Below, piece by piece: positions 33,057 to 45,966 of a DNA stretch of 64,000 nt. Both the position numbers and the translations under genes were made by a program. The notes under the pieces are model-generated. The model saw only the letters and a program-made list of their open reading frames with translations, was not told the origin of the DNA and made no database searches. Position 1 is the stretch's first letter; the number at the start of each line of letters is the position of its first letter. The stretch spans positions 12,212,214-12,276,213 of the forward strand of contig JANAVB010016199.1 of NCBI GenBank assembly GCA_029216955.1, written 5' to 3'. This stretch comes from Iris pallida. Taxonomy: Eukaryota; Streptophyta; Magnoliopsida; Asparagales; Iridaceae.

Positions 33057-36010
33057 TGTAAAACCCCTTGTAGTTTAAAGGAATATTTAAATTATTTTTT
33101 GGGTTTTATTTAATTCTAATTTATTTTTATCTTATTTATATTATATAAAAGGATTATAGCCATGGTTGAGTTTGAATATGCACGACGACTAGAAAGTATG
33201 GCATGCCTAGCGTAGTCGGGTTCTTTAACTAGTATGCTAGTCGTGTTAGGAATGCCATGGTCATATTGTAATCTCTTTCATGTTAACCATTCAAATTATG
33301 TCACAAGTTATATTTTTATTTAATTAATTAGCTAAGAAAGCCTTTATGACTTTTTAGGAGACCCGGTTGCACCAAACCTTCCCAAACCTCTTCCAAGCCA
33401 AACCCAACCCTATGTAGGCATGTTGGGCATTAATAAATATTAATAAATACATTTATTTGTATTTCATTCAGATTTTGTAGTGTAATTACATAGATAGAAT
33501 TAAATAGTTCTATATTAGGAAACCCCTTTTTAAATCCTCAATTCCATCAACTTGCCAACTCACCAAACAACCAAATCATGTCAAGTGGACCCCCACCATG
33601 CTAATTTCGGCCAAACAACCCCCCCATGGCCAAATGAATCAAATTAAATAGGATTTAAATCCTAGATTGCTTAAAATTTATTTAAGGATATATTTAAATA
33701 ACAACTTATCCCAAACCTTAACCAAATCCTAATCATTCTCTCCCTCACCTTTGGCCGACCAAAACCCCTCTCTCTCTCCATAATTTTGGCAGTAACAAAC
33801 TCCCCATAGCATCTATACATCATCTCCTCCATTGCACATCTCTCCATCCTTCAAAAAAATGCATCTCCTCCACCATACATCCCCGAAACCCCTCAAAACA
33901 AACCCTAAAAACTCCATCTCCCCCATCCAATCCTCTATAGCCATTATCAACTCTTCCATACTCACCAAGAGAGGATTAGAAAGTGAGGATAGCGGAACAG
34001 ATTGGAGCTTTGGTGAAGAGAAGTCATCGTCACCCTTTCTAGCAAGGATCTTTGGTAAGAACCCAAATCTTTTCTTCTAAAAACCTTTGCTAAAATTCTG
34101 TAGGAAATATGTTATTAATTCTGTAAAAATCATATTTTGATAGATTTTGTTAGGTATAATCATCCATAAAGGTTTCATGAAATATATGCGTAATATTCAT
34201 GTGTCGGTAAGATCAAAATTAACTCCATTGTAAAGGAACTATGAGTTATTGGTGCATATTTTCAAAACTGAATTTTATGTGTGTTCATATACATAAATTA
34301 GGATTTTTAAGTATTTTTCTACGATTTTAGCAACTGAAATCTGGTCGAAAAAATTGTAGGTCAAAACTAGCTAATTTCGGGTAACCGGCTGACCTAGAAT
34401 GTCCTAAACTTGTATTATAATTCAACCCTTTTTACCTCTAATATTATTATATGAAATAAAATATTTTATTGCTATTTAAAATATATTTTTGGTTATTTTA
34501 ACAATTTTGAGTCATTAACTATGTTCCGGACAAGTTTCGGGTAGACTAGCTGACTTATTAATCTACTAGTCATAAATGTCTTTAGAAATATTAATTCTAG
34601 AATTTCAGAGATAAATCTGTAGAAAATTAGTTTAAATATTATTTTTATAATTTTTATATGATTTTTTAAGTAGGTTATTGAAGTAGGGGCATAACCGACT
34701 AATTAAAAGTTAGAAACCCTAAAACTGTGTTTTGATGTCTCGTGGAACCTGTGTGTGATTGTATGGATCTAAATGGTTCCACGAGAGATTGAATATAATT
34801 TTAACACATTAATTTGACTAATTAAGTCGTATCGTAAGTTTCATAAGTAGTGACTTAATTTAGTTAATTAATTATTTAGGAGCGTCGGGTTCCGGAGGCG
34901 TGGACATGGGAGCGGCATTTCATATTTACAGCACGAAATCAGGCAAGATACCTTGCCATCTTTACTGCTTACATTTAGTTGCATTTTATTTCGTTTATTG
35001 CATCTATATTCCTTGTTTATCATTTTTTTTTTGCTTGTGGACCTAGAGTTAAGAGACTTCCGTCAATAGGATGCATGTCATTGACTTTGTCACGATTGTA
35101 TCACGAGTTGTGTGTGAGTTGTGAGTATCATGTAGTGGTCACTTCCGTGTTGGCTGATCCCCCGTGCGCATGCGTAGGAATAACTGTCAATAGATGCATG
35201 TTAGAAGACTTGACAGTTATCTATTATAAAACCGTGTTGTGGAAACGACACGTGTTGGTGTGTCGTAGTTACGATGCATGTACAGTATCATTGGGGAGAG
35301 GAGACAGTTATTAGCGTAGGGGCTACATGTTCAGTACACACATAGATTTGGGCCGATAGTGTCTCGGATGAGCACTACTTACTGCCCCGGGGCCGATAGT
35401 TTTCGTATGAGAGCTACTTTCTGCCCATGATCGATAGTGTCTCTTATGAGCGCTACCTACTACCATTCTCTCTCCATCTATGCTGAACACCTAAGCTTCT
35501 GTGTAGAACGTTGTCCTCAAAGTGCATATCACATAAATGGTTAGGAACCCAGTTGTGTTGTAGTTTTATAGTGTTTATGTTGCAGTTATATTGGCATGTT
35601 CTTCCTGTATCTTGTTACGTCCCTCTGAGGACCTGGTTATCTCTCCATGTGTGTGCTTTCATGGTTTACTGCAGGTGTTCTAGCCAAGATTGTGGGCGTC
35701 TTCATTTCTCCGAAGATGATCGTTCTTGGTTCGTCTTGATACTTTCATGGATTATTTTCTTGTATACTTTATCTCCTTTTGATAGTTGGTAGTGGACTTT
35801 GTCTCCGTCCAACGATTGTACCATAAATATTCAAGTTGATTTTATACTATTATTCTTTTTATTGTGGATGAAATTTAGTTTGTCTTCGATTACAATATTT
35901 TACAGCTTATGTATACCTACAAGGTTTCCATATATTGGAGTGTGCTTCGTATGTATGCAGCTGGCATGATACGTATCTGGTCTCAAGTATTTTGGGACTG
36001 GGGCGTTACA
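33057..36010 (+). repeat. 5' LTR of T1
   Basis: It starts TGTAAAACCCC and ends GGGGCGTTACA. No iMet-like primer site follows at 36011. The ORFs at 33832-34080 and 34979-35314 recur in the other LTR at the same offsets only because the LTRs are copies. A block near 33160-33270 is shared with the 56099 LTR. Confidence 0.92.
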
Positions 36011-36443
36011 TGTTTTTGTGGTGGCCCATGCAGGTCGAGTTTCTCACTTCGGTTACGTTATTGTACCGATGTGAGCCTGCAACATAGGATTAGAATCTAG
36101 GAATCTCATCCATACAGCTTGACGTCTTCCCTTGGCTTCAAATTTTGAACTCTCGTTAGACTTTCTTGAATTGCATCTTGCTTGATTCCTTTCTACCGTT
36201 GATTCTTATTTTCGTGCTTAGTGTCAACTTGGAAGATGACTATACTAGTGTATGCTCATAGGTCAAACACATGGCTAAAATGGTTATATTGGCAATTGGA
36301 ATACATTTAAGACTCCAAAGCTAAAAAGTTTTTTTTAAGTGTGATTTAATGAATAGTAATTTGTAAAGTAGGATATTACCAAGGAAAGTTTTAATCTTGA
36401 GATTTCTAAATAGTAAACACCATAGGATTGATACTGCAGGAAG

Positions 36444-36445
<2 letters not shown>

Positions 36446-36525
<80 letters not shown>

Positions 36526-36530
36526 AAGAA

Positions 36531-36590
<60 letters not shown>
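36446..36590. repeat. Double TA microsatellite
   Basis: Two TA tracts of roughly 60 bp are separated by a T-run and AAGAAATT. The apparent Ile/Tyr-rich ORF across it is meaningless. Confidence 0.95.
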
Positions 36591-36595
<5 letters not shown>

Positions 36596-39500
36596 CTTTA
36601 TACCATTGATTTAAGAAATTGATTGGATTTTTGAGTTTTGATATTTATGAATTATGGGGTTATAGCTATACATCTTTAAACAAATATAAAATTTATTTGA
36701 TTTCGAGTTGTTACATTTATGATTTATTGGATTATAGTTATACACCTTTGAACAGTTATAAATTGGGTTTGAAAATGATCTTATATTTCAAATGTGGTTG
36801 TCGAAATTATTTAAATTTGCGTCGTACAACTCGCGATTTTTGAGTTTAGTAAATTTGAATTTTAAGTGGAAGTAATGATGGTGAATTTTGGGTTTAAAAT
36901 ATTTGAAAGTTATAAAAATAATTTTTGAAATTTTTTTTCTTTATTTTAAATTGTGTCCTATGATTGAGGATTTACAAATCTATTTAGATTTTGGGTTCTT
37001 TTTAAAAATTGTGAATTTGGATATCAAATTCGTAAAAAAAAATTATTTATTTTATGACTAATAAGATTGTTTAAAAATTTAGTTTAATGTTGGATTACTA
37101 ATATCATAAATTTGTGAAATAAAATAAAAATATATTAATGATGTGATAAGGTTGTTTTGATTGATCAAATAAATTTACCATTTAGAAATTGTGATTGTGT
37201 TGGTATGACTTAGTATGAATAGAAGTTATGATTGATGAGTGCATTAAAATATTGAGCTAAAATTTTGAGATTACTATGTATGTGCTAAACAAATTTATCT
37301 GAGGAGCTCATAATTTTTGAAGAGTTTTAAAAGATATGATATATTATGGATATATGATATATAGATTCATGATTTATGAACTCTTGAGTTTAAAAGTTGA
37401 ATTGAAAATGTAAAATTTTGAAAGAGTCAGTAGTAACATGATAAAAATTTGCTTTGAGATTTATGAAAGTGATTAAATTTTTTTTTTCATAATAAATTTG
37501 AACGGCTTGGAGTTAATACAAATTTTGGTGGTTTATTTTTGAAAGTTTATTTTTTGAAACTTTTGGAGGAAACTTGAGTTTAAAATTTTAATGGTAGGCC
37601 ATCAAGACAGCTCTAATAAGATAGATGTACTCCACACTAATTGCCATGTCACTCATGACCATGATAGTAGTATATACACAAGTGTTGTTAGGCATCTACC
37701 CAGCTATGTGACTGTATCTCAATCTTGACTTGTTCGACCTTTCTTCCAACCTAGATCTTTTATTGTGCCCTTCTAACCATTTAAAATTTGGAAGATGATG
37801 ATATGATTGTTCATTAACTGTATTCATCTAATGGACTATCTTCTCTCTAGAACTATGTTCCTAAATAATTTTATTGGATTCTCTAATTAATTTTATTTTA
37901 TGCTTTAACCTGATCTTTTTATCTTGGTGCATTAATTGTCACCATATGAACTCCCACTTTCTACTTTAGATCTTTTGGCACCCCTTGCCGTGACATGGAT
38001 ATTTGGAACACGACACTAGACTTTTTCTTCCAACAAATTTCATATGTAAGACCTAGACGAGCCCACCTTTATGTAGATATGTTATGTCCCACTAAAACAC
38101 GTCTCTTTGTACACTATTTTCATGATATGACTTTTTGGTCCACATGGCTAAACTATAACCTCTACCATGACACCAACATACTTTCCGACTTCAATTAAGA
38201 GATCCAACCTTGACTCAATCCTTTAACCCGATATGTGAATATGTTCTACTAAATCCCTTAATGCTGAACCTTGTGCCTTACCGTGATTGCTTGACCATTG
38301 TTCCATCACACTACTAGTTTAACCCCTTTAAGTTGGGTAGAATACCTGGCGACCTAACAAACCCTTTGTCTTGTGACCCAGTTAATGAGTTTACATATAC
38401 TAGAAATTCATAGGACCTTAACTTATATAGACAACCAAGCCATAAGTGAAGAATACTAGGACAACAATATAGGCCCACACTTCGGACAAAACTTGATTTT
38501 AAAAGATCTTGGACTAATTAAATTTCTTCGATATTACCTCCCTAACTTATATTGCAACAACCTAATGCTGCTAATTTAGCCTTAGTTTTGCAAGCTTATC
38601 TTTTTCGAGCTTGATCATGACATTTTATTGATCATGACATTTTATTGGGTGCACCCACTAACATATTGTCTAATCATAACAGGTGCATGATGGCCTGATC
38701 AACCTATTGCACTTTGGTTCGCTTTTTATGTATTATTCTACGTAGATGGAGACATAGTTAAACTTGCCTTAGAGTCTCATCCGCGACAGCCTTGGCAATT
38801 TTCTTTTGAATTATTTTCGTCGTCTATGAATCCCGCATTCGTACTCAATCGTACCGTCTTTGAAACCTTTGTTGTTCTTGTCTTTTACTTAGTTTAGAAA
38901 GACAAGGCACCGTACTTGCTAGATAGGTACTCAAGGTATCATCTTTGGTTGCCCTATCAATTATTTACACACAAATATAGATAGCCACCGACCGACTCAT
39001 GTGGCTGTATCCTCACCTTTAACTACTCCTCATTCCTCAACTATAGAATTGTTATCGTGCCCTTCCAATTATTTTTGAGCACTCGAGAATGATTCTAATC
39101 GTTCACTTAAATCCAACTCTCAACCAAGATGATTAGTATCCAATTTTCTCTCAGGGAACCACATCTCCCAATGGTCAAATTATTTTCTTTGAACTACCAA
39201 ATTCTTTGCTACTCTTTAATTCGTGTTATCCAAGTTTGTTACCTTCACTAGCAACCCTCAATCAATCCCATAACCCTGATGAATTTTGTGTGTGTCAAAT
39301 TAACAAGTTCCTAAATACATAGTTGTGTTGAACGCCGTTTTATCGCCTCCTATACAACACCAAACATTAGCCCACACATATTAGTCGTTTTGACTTAGAG
39401 TTTTTAAAACACTTGCCTAATCATATTCTATAGCCTGGGTTCTTTAATTATCATCGATTCTCAACACTTGGCCATAAATTCTTCTTTCCTAAGTTTTCAA

Positions 39501-39972
39501 GCTCACTTCTTAGTTTCCCAGGTTAGACGTAGAATGAATCCTTCTTAACCGACACACCTTAGTATATTCCAACAAGAAGTCGCTACCAGCTTGTCAGAAG
39601 CATGACCCATAGAGTGACAATGTTTGATTGTAGTAACTTTCTTATAGTTGTTATTGACCAAGAACGTTATGGTGTTATCGAGGCTCACTTAGAATCCAAG
39701 ACTGCGGTCAGAAGTATCCATTATTCTCGTACCCCTCCCTAGAAATTGTCCTCCTCAAGGTCTTGTAATGACGACGATCTTTACGGGTGGCCAATTTCTA
39801 TAAGTTGGGTAGAGTCTGGAAGGAAGCATACCCCATCTTGTAGAATATGAGGTCAATTGGGATTCCTATGACAACCACCCCTCTATCACTTCAAAAATTG
39901 AGCTAAGATTTGACGTACATACTCTCCCTCCGTACAAAATCTCGCAATTCTTGATATTATGATTATTTTTAA

Positions 39973-40007
39973 TTTCGAGGACGAAATTGTCATAAGTTGG
40001 GTAGGAT
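39973..40007 (+). other. Degenerate polypurine region of T1
   Basis: TTTCGAGGACGAAATT followed by GTTGGGTAGGA sits directly before the 3' LTR. In Tekay chromoviruses a similar phrase ends pol and leads into the polypurine tract; here the G-run is weakened. Confidence 0.55.
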
Positions 40008-42957
40008 GTAAAACCCCTTATAATTTAAAGGAATATTTAAATTATTTTTTGGATTTTATTTAATTCTAATTTATTTTATCTTATTTATATTATATAAAAG
40101 GACTATAGCCATGGTTGAGTTTGAATATGCAAGACGACTAGAAAGTATGGCATGCCTAGCGTAGTCGGGTGCTTTAACTAGTATGCTAGCCGTATTAGCA
40201 ATGCCATGGTCATATTGTAATCTCTTGCATGTTAACCATTCAAATTATGTCACAAGTTATATTTTTATTTAATTAATTAGCTAAGAAAGCCTTTGTGACT
40301 TTTTAGGAGACCCGGTTGCACCAAACCTTTCCAAACCTCTTCCATGCCAAACCCAACCCTATGTAGGCATGTTGGGCATTAATAAATATTAATAAATATA
40401 TTTACTTGTATTTAATTCAGATTTTGTAGTGTAATTACATAGATAGAATTAAATAGCTCTATATTAGGAAACCCCTTTTTAACTCCTCAATCCCATCAAC
40501 TTGCCAACTCACCAAACAACCAAATCATGTCAAGTGGACCCCCACTATGCTAATTTCGTCCAAACAACCCCCCATGGCCAAATGCATCAAATTAAATAGG
40601 ATTTAAATCCTAAATTGCTTAAAATTTATTTAAGGATATGTTTAAATAACAACTTATCCCAAACCTTAACCAAATCCTAATCTTTCTCTCCCTCACCTTT
40701 GGCCGACCAAAACCCCTCTCCCTCTCCATAATTTTGGCAGCAACAAACTCCCCATAGCATCTAAACATCATCTCCTCCATTGCACATCTCTCCATCCTTC
40801 AAAAAAACTCATCTCCTCCACCATACATCCCCGAAACTCCTCAAAACAAACCCTAAAAACTCCATCTCCCCCATCCAATCCTCTATAGCCATTATCAACT
40901 CTCCCATACTCACCAAGAGAGGATTAGAAAGCGAGGATAGCGGAAAAGATTGGAGCTTTGGTGAAGAGAAGTCATCATCACCCTTTCTAGCAAGGATCTT
41001 TGGTAAGAACCCAAATCTTTTCTACTAAAAACCTTTGCTAAAATTTTGTAGAAAATATGTTATTAATTCTGTAGAAATCATATTTTGATAGATTTTGTTA
41101 GGTATAATCATCCATAAAGGTTTCATAAAATATATGCGTAATATTCATGTGTCGGTAAGATCAAAATTAACCCCATTGTAAAGGAACTATGAGTTATTGG
41201 TGCATATTTTCAAAACTGAATTTTATGTGTGTTCATATACATAAATTAGGATTTTTAAATATTTTTCTACAATTTAAGAGACTCAAATCTGGTCGAGAAA
41301 ATTGTAGGTCAAAACTAGCTAATTTCGGGTAACCGGCTGACCTAGAATGTCCTAAACTTGTATTATAATTCAACCCTTTTTACCTCTGATATTATTCTAT
41401 GAAATAAAATATTTTATTTCTATTTAAAATATATTTTTGGTTATTTTAACAATTTTGAGTCATTAACTATGTTCCGGGCAAGTTTCGGGTTGACTAGCTG
41501 ACTTATTAATCAACTAGTCATAAATGTCTTTAGAAATATTAATTCTAGAATTTCAGAGATAAATCTGTAGAAAATTAGTTTAAATATTATTTTTATAATT
41601 TTTATATGATTTTTAAGTATGTTATTGAAGTAGGGGCATAACCGACTAATTAAAAGTTAGAAACACTAAAACTGTGTTTCGATGTCTCGTGGAACCTGTG
41701 TGTGATTGTATGGATCTAAATGGTTTCACGAGAGATTAAATATAATTTTAACACATTACTTTGACTAATTAAGTCGTATCGTAAGTTTCATAAGTAGTGA
41801 CTTAATTTAGTTAATTAATTATTTAGGAGCGTCGGGTTCTGGAGGCGTGGACGTGGGAGCGGCATTTCATATTTACAGTACGAAATCAGGCAAGATATCT
41901 TGCCATCTTTACTGCTTACATTTAGTTGCATTTTATTTCATTTATTGTATCTATATTCCTTATTTATTATTTTCTTTTTGCTTGTGGACCTAGAGTTAAG
42001 AGACTTCCGTCAATAGGATGCATGTCATTGACTTTGTCACGATTGTATCACGAGTTGTGTGTTAGTTGTGAGTATCATGTAGTAGTCACTTGCGTGTTGG
42101 CTGATCCCCCGTGCCCATACGTAGGAATAACTGTCAATAGATGCATGTTAGAAGACTTGACAGTTATCTATTATAAAACCGTGTTGTGGAAACGACACGT
42201 GTTGGTGTGTCGTGGTTACGATGCATGTACAGTATCATTGGGGGGAGGGGACAGTTATTAGCATAGGGGCTGCATGTTCAGTACACACATAGATTTGGGC
42301 CGATAGTGTCTCGGATGAGCGCTACTTACTGCCCCGGGGCCGATAGTTTTCGTATGAGAGCTACTTTCTGCCCATGGTCGATAGTGTCTCTTATGAGCGC
42401 TACCTACTACCATTCTCTCTCCATCTATGCTGAACACCTAAGCTCCTGTGTAAAACGTTGTCCTCAAAGTGCATATCACATAAATGGTTAGGAACCCAGT
42501 TGTGTTGTAGTTTTATAGTGTTTACATTGCAGTTATATTGGCATGTTCTTTCTGTATCTTGTTACGTCCCTCTGAGGACCTGGTTATCTCTCCAGGTGTG
42601 TGCTTTCATGGTTTACTGCAGGTGTTCTAGCCAAGATTGTGGGCGTCTCTATTTCTCCGAAGATGATCGTTCTTGGTTCGTCTTGATACTTTCATGGGTC
42701 ATTTTCTTGTATACTTTATCTCCTTTTAATAGTTGGTAGTGGACTTTGTCTCCGCCCAACAATTGTACCATAAATATTCAAGTTGATTTTATACTATTAT
42801 TTTTTTTATTGTGGATGAGATTTAGTTTGTCTTGGATTACTATATTTTACAGCTTATGTATACATACAAGGTTTCCATATATTGGAGTGTGCTTCGTATG
42901 TATGCAGCTGGTATAATACGTATCTGGTCTCAAGTATTTTGGGACTGGGGTGTTACA
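40008..42957 (+). repeat. 3' LTR of T1
   Basis: A near copy of 33057-36010, differing by a few percent in the stretches compared (about 11 differences in the first 240 bp, fewer later). It ends GGGGTGTTACA and is followed by CTGAG. Confidence 0.92.
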
Positions 42958-43735
42958 CTGAGGGCCATTGTCGTGAACAATTCTTCTAGGAACTTTGAAA
43001 CGGTAAATGACGTGGTGCTTGATGAAGCTGATCACGTTGGAGGTTTTCACCTTTATCAATGGTACTGCTTCTTCCCATTTGGAGAAATAGTCCGTGATGG
43101 CGAGGATAAACCGATATTCTTTGAAAAAGGACGAGCTGATTGGCCCCACGATATCCATTTTCTATGCTTCGAATGGCCAAGAGGCCACCGTGGGGTGTAA
43201 ATATTCTGAAGGCTGATAGATGAAGTTAGCATAAAACTGACACGCCCGACACTTTTTTGTATATTCTATGGCGTCTGCTAGCATGGTGGGCCAATAGTAG
43301 CCCATACGATGCAGTCAGTCTTGAAATTTAGGACCTGGCTGATGAGCTCCGCAGGTTCCATCATGTACCTCTCTGAGTGCCTCTTGTGCCTCTATCTGAG
43401 ACAAACAGCGTAGGAGTAGCCCGTCGAATGAATGACGGTACAACATTTTAGTAGCTATGTCATAGAAGAAACGGAGTGAGCGTATCCTGACGGAAGCTGC
43501 TTCCTTTGGGTCTTCAGGCAGGATCTTGTAGACTGTATAGTCAATAAATGGGAATCAACAAATCTCGAGTATCTTCATCCGTATCTACTTATAGCAAGTA
43601 GTTTCAGCATATCTATAGAGCATTCTTCGGATAGACTAGCTCCTGTTCCATCACCATAACAGTATATTGGAAGCCGACAGGGGCAGCCAGAGAAGCAGCA
43701 AGACCAGCTAGTGCGTCGGCCTCCAAGTTTTGCAG
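42958..43735 (-). pseudogene. pol: N-terminal part of G2 integrase, with linker to RNase H
   Basis: The core up to the T1 insertion site is readable: the first catalytic Asp in MDIVGPIS and the second in VHDNGPQ, next to the junction. Upstream, 43200-43735 still shows the zinc-binding region and linker in broken frames (for example the complement of the stretch near 43250-43420 aligns in order with G1). Stops are frequent. Confidence 0.82.
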
Positions 43736-44224
43736 TCATAGCACATGTTCTATAAAGAATCCTGTGAAGGTGGAGATGATATTGATCGGCGTCTGGTGGT
43801 AGGGGATCAAATGTTCGTGTCGAACCTCATACTGCCCTCGAACATGACTGATAATTAATTTCGAATCTCCATAGGCCTTGATGTAGTCAACCCCCAGCTG
43901 TTTAACGAGTTGGAGCCCAATGATGAGGGCGTTATACTCTGCAACAGTGTTGGTGCACGACTCCATGAGGGAATATGTGTGATTGATAACCAGTCCATCG
44001 GGAGTAACGAGGACGATCCCGACCCCTGCAACAATTTCACCCTTTGGCCCCATTCTTGAGGCTCCGTCGAAGAACATATGCCAAACTGAATGGTCTGAAA
44101 CTGTATTGGACTCCAGAACTTCATCGGGGATGTCTTCGTAGAGTCTCGATGTCTCTAGTACCGAATGTGCTGCCAAGAAATCTGCCAGCGCTTGGCCTTT
44201 GACTACTTTCTATGGGACGAACCC
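43736..44224 (-). pseudogene. pol: Archaeal-type RNase H of G2, next to an internal deletion
   Basis: An open stretch (43736-44176) contains MFFDGASRMGP, NTVAEYNALIIGL and YGDSKLIISHV, the second RNase H of Tat elements. The connection peptide (KGQALADFLAAH) and FVP before it are readable to about 44222. Beyond that the sequence is suddenly the gag N-terminal region, so capsid, protease and polymerase have been lost. Confidence 0.88.
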
Positions 44225-45966
44225 CATTTTTTGGAGTGTTGCTTGCTTTTATTTAGCATCGTAGTGAGCATACAGTTCCTTGATGGCCTAATATATCTCA
44301 ATTGATATTGCAGGGCCTGTAGTCGACGGAGTAGACGACGATGGTCCCGTCTTATGGACGGCAGGCGACCTGTTGGACTCGTCGTTGGTTGTCGGATCAA
44401 GTACGGGTATGGAAGCAGCGGAGGCCAAACTGCTCTTGATATCCATTATGATAGAGGACAAGGTCTTTATTGTATCCGCCAACGTGTCTAGACTCGTCTC
44501 GAGGGCTTCGATACGTCTGAGAGCTTCATTATTATCCGCTTCATCGACGTCGACCATAAAGGACCTGGTGTGAGGATGAGTTGAGGGAACTGTGGACCCT
44601 TCGCTCTCTGGTTTAGACACCCGGGTCTTGCCATCTTGAGGATAGACTAGAAGGTTACGGTATTCCTCGGACTCATTGCGATTGCTACCTCCAATCTGGT
44701 GACTAGCTGCATCGGTAGAGGCATCCGTATCGTATGGCTCCTCTTCAGATTGGAATGCGGCGTTGTCATGAATAGTGGGAGGCTGACTACCCCCGGTCTC
44801 TGATGTGGCATCCAGCGTAGATTTAGAACATGTGCCTTAAAACACACCTGTGCCGGGTACCTTTGCTTTGCTACTCTCGGGTCGCTACTTGGGTTGGAGG
44901 TTGAGACGTGAGGATTTTTGGAAGACTTCTTGAGAGTTTTAGAACCCTGTACCGTATTGCATGTGGCGATGCGAAGTTCGTCTTCTCTCTTGCTCGCCGA
45001 CCCCCTGTTGAGTCTCTGACGTGCGGTCGGCGTAGATTGAAGTCTTTGAAAGACGGAGCGCCTCCTCGGTGGTAGTACAACCTCCTATTGACAACAACAG
45101 TTAATAGTAATATGGGTAGAAGGATGCCTTGATTTAGGCACGCCCTGTTTCGTAGATTCTTCTTCAGCTTGGGGGAGCACCCGGTCTTCCGTCGCGATAC
45201 CCCCATTGTACACGCAGGGAAGCTGCGCATGGGTACGATCAGATAGGGTCTGGCGGGGCAACCTCTTATCATGCTCGCAGGAACGCTGCTCGCATGACTC
45301 CCTCTCCATGGGAAGTACCCCTGGCTTGCATCATGTACGGGAGTACTCAAGCGGCAGAGGGGTTCGACTGGTCGAGGTATTAGAGCACGGGGACCAGCCT
45401 TATATAACTTCCTATTGGCAGTACGTGTGACTGTCAACGCAGGCCTCTAGTCGGTCATAGGTATGGTACGTTTGATGCACGGGGCACGTACCGTCTGGGA
45501 TCTCTTCCTACTACCCCCAACAGGTGCATAGTATTCAGAATCCAATGAAGGTTCGCTTGTGGGAAGGCAATTTTGTCGAAGACAGATCTTCTCGCCGGCA
45601 ATGCTCCCGTCATGAGGGGTTGGACCGGTGTGCGCTTCCTTCGGTGTTGTGCCTTCGTCAGGTCTACCATAGAGACACCTTCTTCCTCGCCATATTTTCC
45701 CAGGGTAGGAATCGACCGAGGAGATATGGCTGTAGCAGCCGAAATACTTTCTGGGCCTTCGGCATTGAGGGGGTTCTGGATCGCAGTTCCCTCCGTCATG
45801 CTGCTCGTCGCAGCCGTCTTAGGCCTCCAGACACGTCGAGTCTTCTTCGATTTTACGAACCCCTTTGAAGGATTCGACTTTTCATCAGAAAGGAGATCTT
45901 TAAAAGCTTGCCGGTCGAAATGTACAACCAGCATCTTCTGGGAAGATCCTAGCAGAGTCACCATTT
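44225..45966 (-). pseudogene. gag: Gag N-terminal region of G2
   Basis: The start region (45455-45976, MSNKMVTLLGSSQKM) resembles the G1 gag start, though its first codons overlap the LTR border. In the middle, 44871-45437 is basic and low in complexity with no known domain. At 44288-44620 a coiled-coil-like segment (RRIEALETSLDTLADTIK) matches the one ending the G1 extension. The capsid region that should follow is absent. Confidence 0.7.
45948..45963 (-). other. Candidate primer binding site of G2
   Basis: On the minus strand TGGTGACTCTGCTAGG begins three bases after the 5' LTR. Its TGG start pairs with a tRNA CCA end. I cannot name the tRNA from memory. Confidence 0.55.

Larger units (their letters stand above)
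36011..40007 (+). other. Internal region of T1, no coding potential seen
   Basis: Both strands are full of stops and I can recognise no gag, polymerase or integrase motif. The first half is very AT-rich. The sequence at about 37600-37900 and at 38930-39250 appears to be a degenerate duplication: both carry a phrase like TGTGGCTGTATC and then ATTGTGCCCTTC. Near 38617-38646 a 20-bp phrase (TTGATCATGACATTTTATTG) is repeated in tandem. Confidence 0.6.
33057..42957 (+). mobile_element. T1, non-coding chromovirus-like element with 2.95-kb LTRs
   Basis: LTRs of 2954 and 2950 bp (TGTAAAACCCC...TTACA) flank a 4-kb internal region with no recognisable gag or pol. The flanks read CTGCG and CTGAG, a target duplication with one mutation, and the G2 integrase resumes across them. 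Just before the right LTR, TTTCGAGGACGAAATT resembles the end of pol plus polypurine region of Tekay-type chromoviruses. Large LTRs and loss of coding fit a LARD-like, non-autonomous element that would need proteins from a relative. Confidence 0.85.

Noticed and set aside
33832..35314. Small ORFs conserved between the two T1 LTRs
   Set aside because: Conservation reflects LTR duplication; related LTRs do not keep the frames.
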